Source of the DNA: Bifidobacterium scardovii JCM 12489 = DSM 13734
GTDB lineage: Bacteria; Actinomycetota; Actinomycetes; Actinomycetales; Bifidobacteriaceae
Direction: 5' to 3'
NCBI RefSeq assembly: GCF_001042635.1
Contig: NZ_AP012331.1
Span: forward strand, 248,001 to 312,000
DNA: 64,000 nucleotides
Shown here piece by piece: positions 61,689-64,000 of the stretch. The translations under genes and the position numbers were made by a program. How positions within the stretch are numbered: the stretch's first letter is position 1; each line of letters begins with the position of its first letter. The notes under the pieces are model-generated. The model was not told where the DNA came from. It searched no databases and saw only the letters and a program-made list of their open reading frames with translations.

Positions 61689-64000
61689 ATGATTCGTGGA
61701 AATATGACGCGCAGGCTGGTCATGGGGATCATGGCCGTCGCCGTGTGCCTGGGGACCGGGATAGCCATGGCCGGTTCGACCGCCGCCGCGCCGGTCGCGT
61801 CCGCCGCGCCGGGTTCGGTGCACCGTACCCGCCCCGCCAGCAACACCGATGGCTGTGAGGGCAAGTTTTCCGCATTGACCCGCGGCGGCGATGTGTATTC
61901 GTACAAGTCCGTCAACGACAATCGTGGCCAGATGACCGGCGCCGCCGAGAACTTTACCCAGAAGGGCGAAGCCGACAAGAATTACTGGTTCAGCTTCAGC
62001 AAGCAGTTCGGCAGCGGTTCCTACGAGGCGCTCGGCGTCAATGGCGGCTCCAACGGCAGTGCGGGGGCGGCCTATGCGGTGAAGCCCAAGATCGGCTTGG
62101 ATCAGATCGCTCGGCTCAAGCGGGGCCAGCGTCCTACATTCACCAATGAGGACTTGGCGGAGTATACGATCGTCAAGCGCTCTGCGGACGGGAGCTTCAC
62201 GCAATCCGGCCCCCTGGATCTTCGCCGGGCGAATGCGCGTGTGTTCAGTGGCAATATTCCCGATAAGAAGAACTACCACATCTCCGCGTACCGAATTCGC
62301 GGCGGCGCCGTCAATCCAAAGGACGGCAAGTATTATTTCGCCGCTCTGGTGGTCAAGGCCCAATACATTCCCGCGGGGCGCAGCCCGCAGGTGCTCAACA
62401 ACATGGGTGCGTATCTCTATCGACTGGACGAATCCAATGGCTGGAACGTCGATTTCGTCGGCTGGTATACGATCGGTCGGCGTGAAACCCTCCAGGATTC
62501 CGGGTCCCGGACCGGCGACATCGCATTCAACGACAATGGCGATCTGTATTTTCTGTATCAGAAAGCCGATATCGGTACGGAGGAGAACAAGCTGGATTTC
62601 TTGCCGGCAGCCGAACTGAACCGGGCTGCGGCGCTCAGTGTCGCCGCGGACGCGCCTATCAACGCGCAGATCGACTCGTTCCGGCAAAAGGAGATGGCGG
62701 TTGGGGGCGGTTATGCCAACGTTGCCAGGAATAGCGATCAGGCGGTTCGCCCCGGCGGGAAGAGCCTGAACTATAACTCGGCAAGGCCGGGATCTGGCTG
62801 GATGGGGCAATTTGGCGCCAATGGCAGGTCCACGATAGTGACCAAGGGTACCTCGGGCTTCCGTCTCGATGGTCTGGCCGATGTCGGCAGCGGCCATCTC
62901 TATATCTCTATATCGGCGGCGCATTTAACGGTAACGGCACCAACAGTGCCCACCGCAACGTCGTGGGCGATTTCATGCCAGGCAAGTCGCAATGGTACAC
63001 GGGGAACACCCGCGTGCATGATGTGCAGTCGTCGCCAGAAGAGATCGTCGACCTTGCCGGATGCGGCAAGCCCGACCCCAAGCCGGTCACGCTTGTGCTG
63101 CAGAAGGACTATCCGGACGGTCGCTATTCCCCGAGGGACAACGTCTCGTTGGGAATCCTCGAGAACAGGATGGGCTCCTGGGAGACGTTGAACGCCGTCA
63201 AGACGAATGGTCCGGATGTCGGCTTGCAGGACCGCAAGGCGCAGGCCACCATTACCAAGGGCGTGACCTACCTGGTCACGGAGGGCAATGCCGTCACCCC
63301 GTCCACCGGCAACGTAGGCGATCGGCGGCATTACGCCAAGCCCGAGCTCCGTTGCGTCGGCGCGGATGGAACCACCTCATGCCCGGCTGGCGTCGTCACG
63401 GAACCGCAATGGGTGGATACCGGAGGCGCCACTCGCTGGCAGGCCCGGGTCACGATCCCCGAGAGCGCGAAGAGCGACATCGTGTATCTGACCTTCGTCA
63501 ACCGTCCCACGAGCACGGTCAAAATCGATCTGACCGTGACCAAGAAGCTGGTCACGGTGCGCGGGAACTCCTCGGTGGGTAATGCCGCCGATCCTCGCGC
63601 CAGCGTTCAGTCCGCCTCGCGCTGGGGTGACGAACAGTTCATGCTGCAGGCGGGAAGCGCCGATGATAACGGAACCTTTGCGGACCAGCAGCTGGCTACG
63701 ACGACCACAACCGGCACGGGGTCGACCGTGGGTAATAGTACCGTCACCCGCCAAAACTTGTCTTTCGGGACTCAGGCGTCCGTAGGCGAGCGGCTTATGG
63801 AGAACGGTAACGACGTGACCGTGGATCCAGACAACCAGATTCCGGGTTATGAGCCGTTCTATTACTGCGCTTTGGATCCCGAATCAAACAGCGCGCTGGT
63901 GAGAAGCGCTCCTCCCTTCACCGCCACCATGCGGTCGGGAATCATGACCATGCGGCTTCCCGCTTACGGCAGCTTCCAGCACTCGTATCTGGACAGATTG
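61689..64000 (+). pseudogene. Large secreted surface protein, frame broken by an 8-bp tandem duplication; runs off the window
   Basis: ATG 61689 with GGAAGG 8 nt upstream. Signal peptide MIRGNMTRRLVMGIMAVAVC followed by a hydrophobic run and Ala-rich cleavage region (VASAAPGS). The first part (to residue ~402) has repeated beta-rich segments (AAYAVKPKIGLDQIARLKRG, FNDNGDLYFLYQKADIG). At 62897-62912 the unit TCTCTATA is present twice; with one copy the frame would read Gly-His-Leu-Tyr-Ile-Gly-Gly-Ala-Phe and continue open to the window end (for example KPDPKPVTLVLQKDYPDGRY, VTYLVTEGNAVTPSTGNVGD, Ig/prealbumin-like modules). As sequenced, translation would stop at 63189-63191. It resembles large cell-wall-anchored proteins of bifidobacteria; the anchor would lie beyond the window. 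Confidence 0.8.

Overview
The window is chromosomal DNA of a GC-rich actinobacterium, very probably a Bifidobacterium. The pointers are codon and base composition, a GH129-type alpha-N-acetylgalactosaminidase (a family described from bifidobacteria), a class Ib nrdHIEF operon, an amtB-glnB-glnD cluster, fused ECF transporter ATPases, and generally short intergenic regions. Species cannot be fixed from the sequence alone.

Layout. 1-5.5 kb: a membrane protein and a four-gene ECF-type uptake cluster (S component, EcfT, double ATPase, small partner). 5.6-10.2 kb: nrdHIEF on the minus strand behind a pair of NrdR boxes. 10.3-18 kb: an M81 peptidase, a tRNA-Lys(UUU), two broken Schlafen-type (AlbA_2) genes and an ABC-2 exporter operon. 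18.3-26.7 kb: mycoredoxin, C69 dipeptidase, GH129, a GT2 glycosyltransferase, a TetR regulator and ftsY. 27-30.6 kb: ammonium transport and PII signalling. 30.7-38.4 kb: MATE exporter, a dense DnaA-box cluster, dnaB, murT-gatD, a phasin-like small protein and a UbiB-like kinase. 38.5-41.8 kb: MerR regulator with its aldo/keto reductase, then an intact AlbA_2 regulator with a palindromic operator.

42.05-53.43 kb is an integrated element of about 11.3 kb. It is bounded by 58-bp direct repeats derived from the 3' end of a tRNA-Ser(GGA) gene and carries a tyrosine integrase, a putative DNA-binding protein, a 2.3-kb non-coding region full of iterons, an LPVTG-anchored surface protein, several small proteins and a type II restriction-modification pair. 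The strongest unexplained signal in the window is here: the heptamer AATACCC (usually GAATACCC) occurs 31 times, always on the + strand and in all three reading frames of the surface-protein gene. Outside the element I found it in neither coding nor intergenic DNA, apart from two reverse-complement copies.

53.5-64 kb returns to core genes: rlmH, glf and prs on the minus strand, the rpsF-ssb-rpsR-rplI operon with a probable S6:S18 leader, tRNA-Lys(CUU), and a large secreted surface protein whose frame is broken by an 8-bp tandem duplication and which runs off the window.

Three intergenic elements with long inverted repeats around 67-70 bp spacers lie between convergent genes (5.5, 20.6 and 55.65 kb), and two loci share a pyrimidine-tract-plus-terminator architecture that could be small RNAs. 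All calls are by eye; no search or folding program was run.
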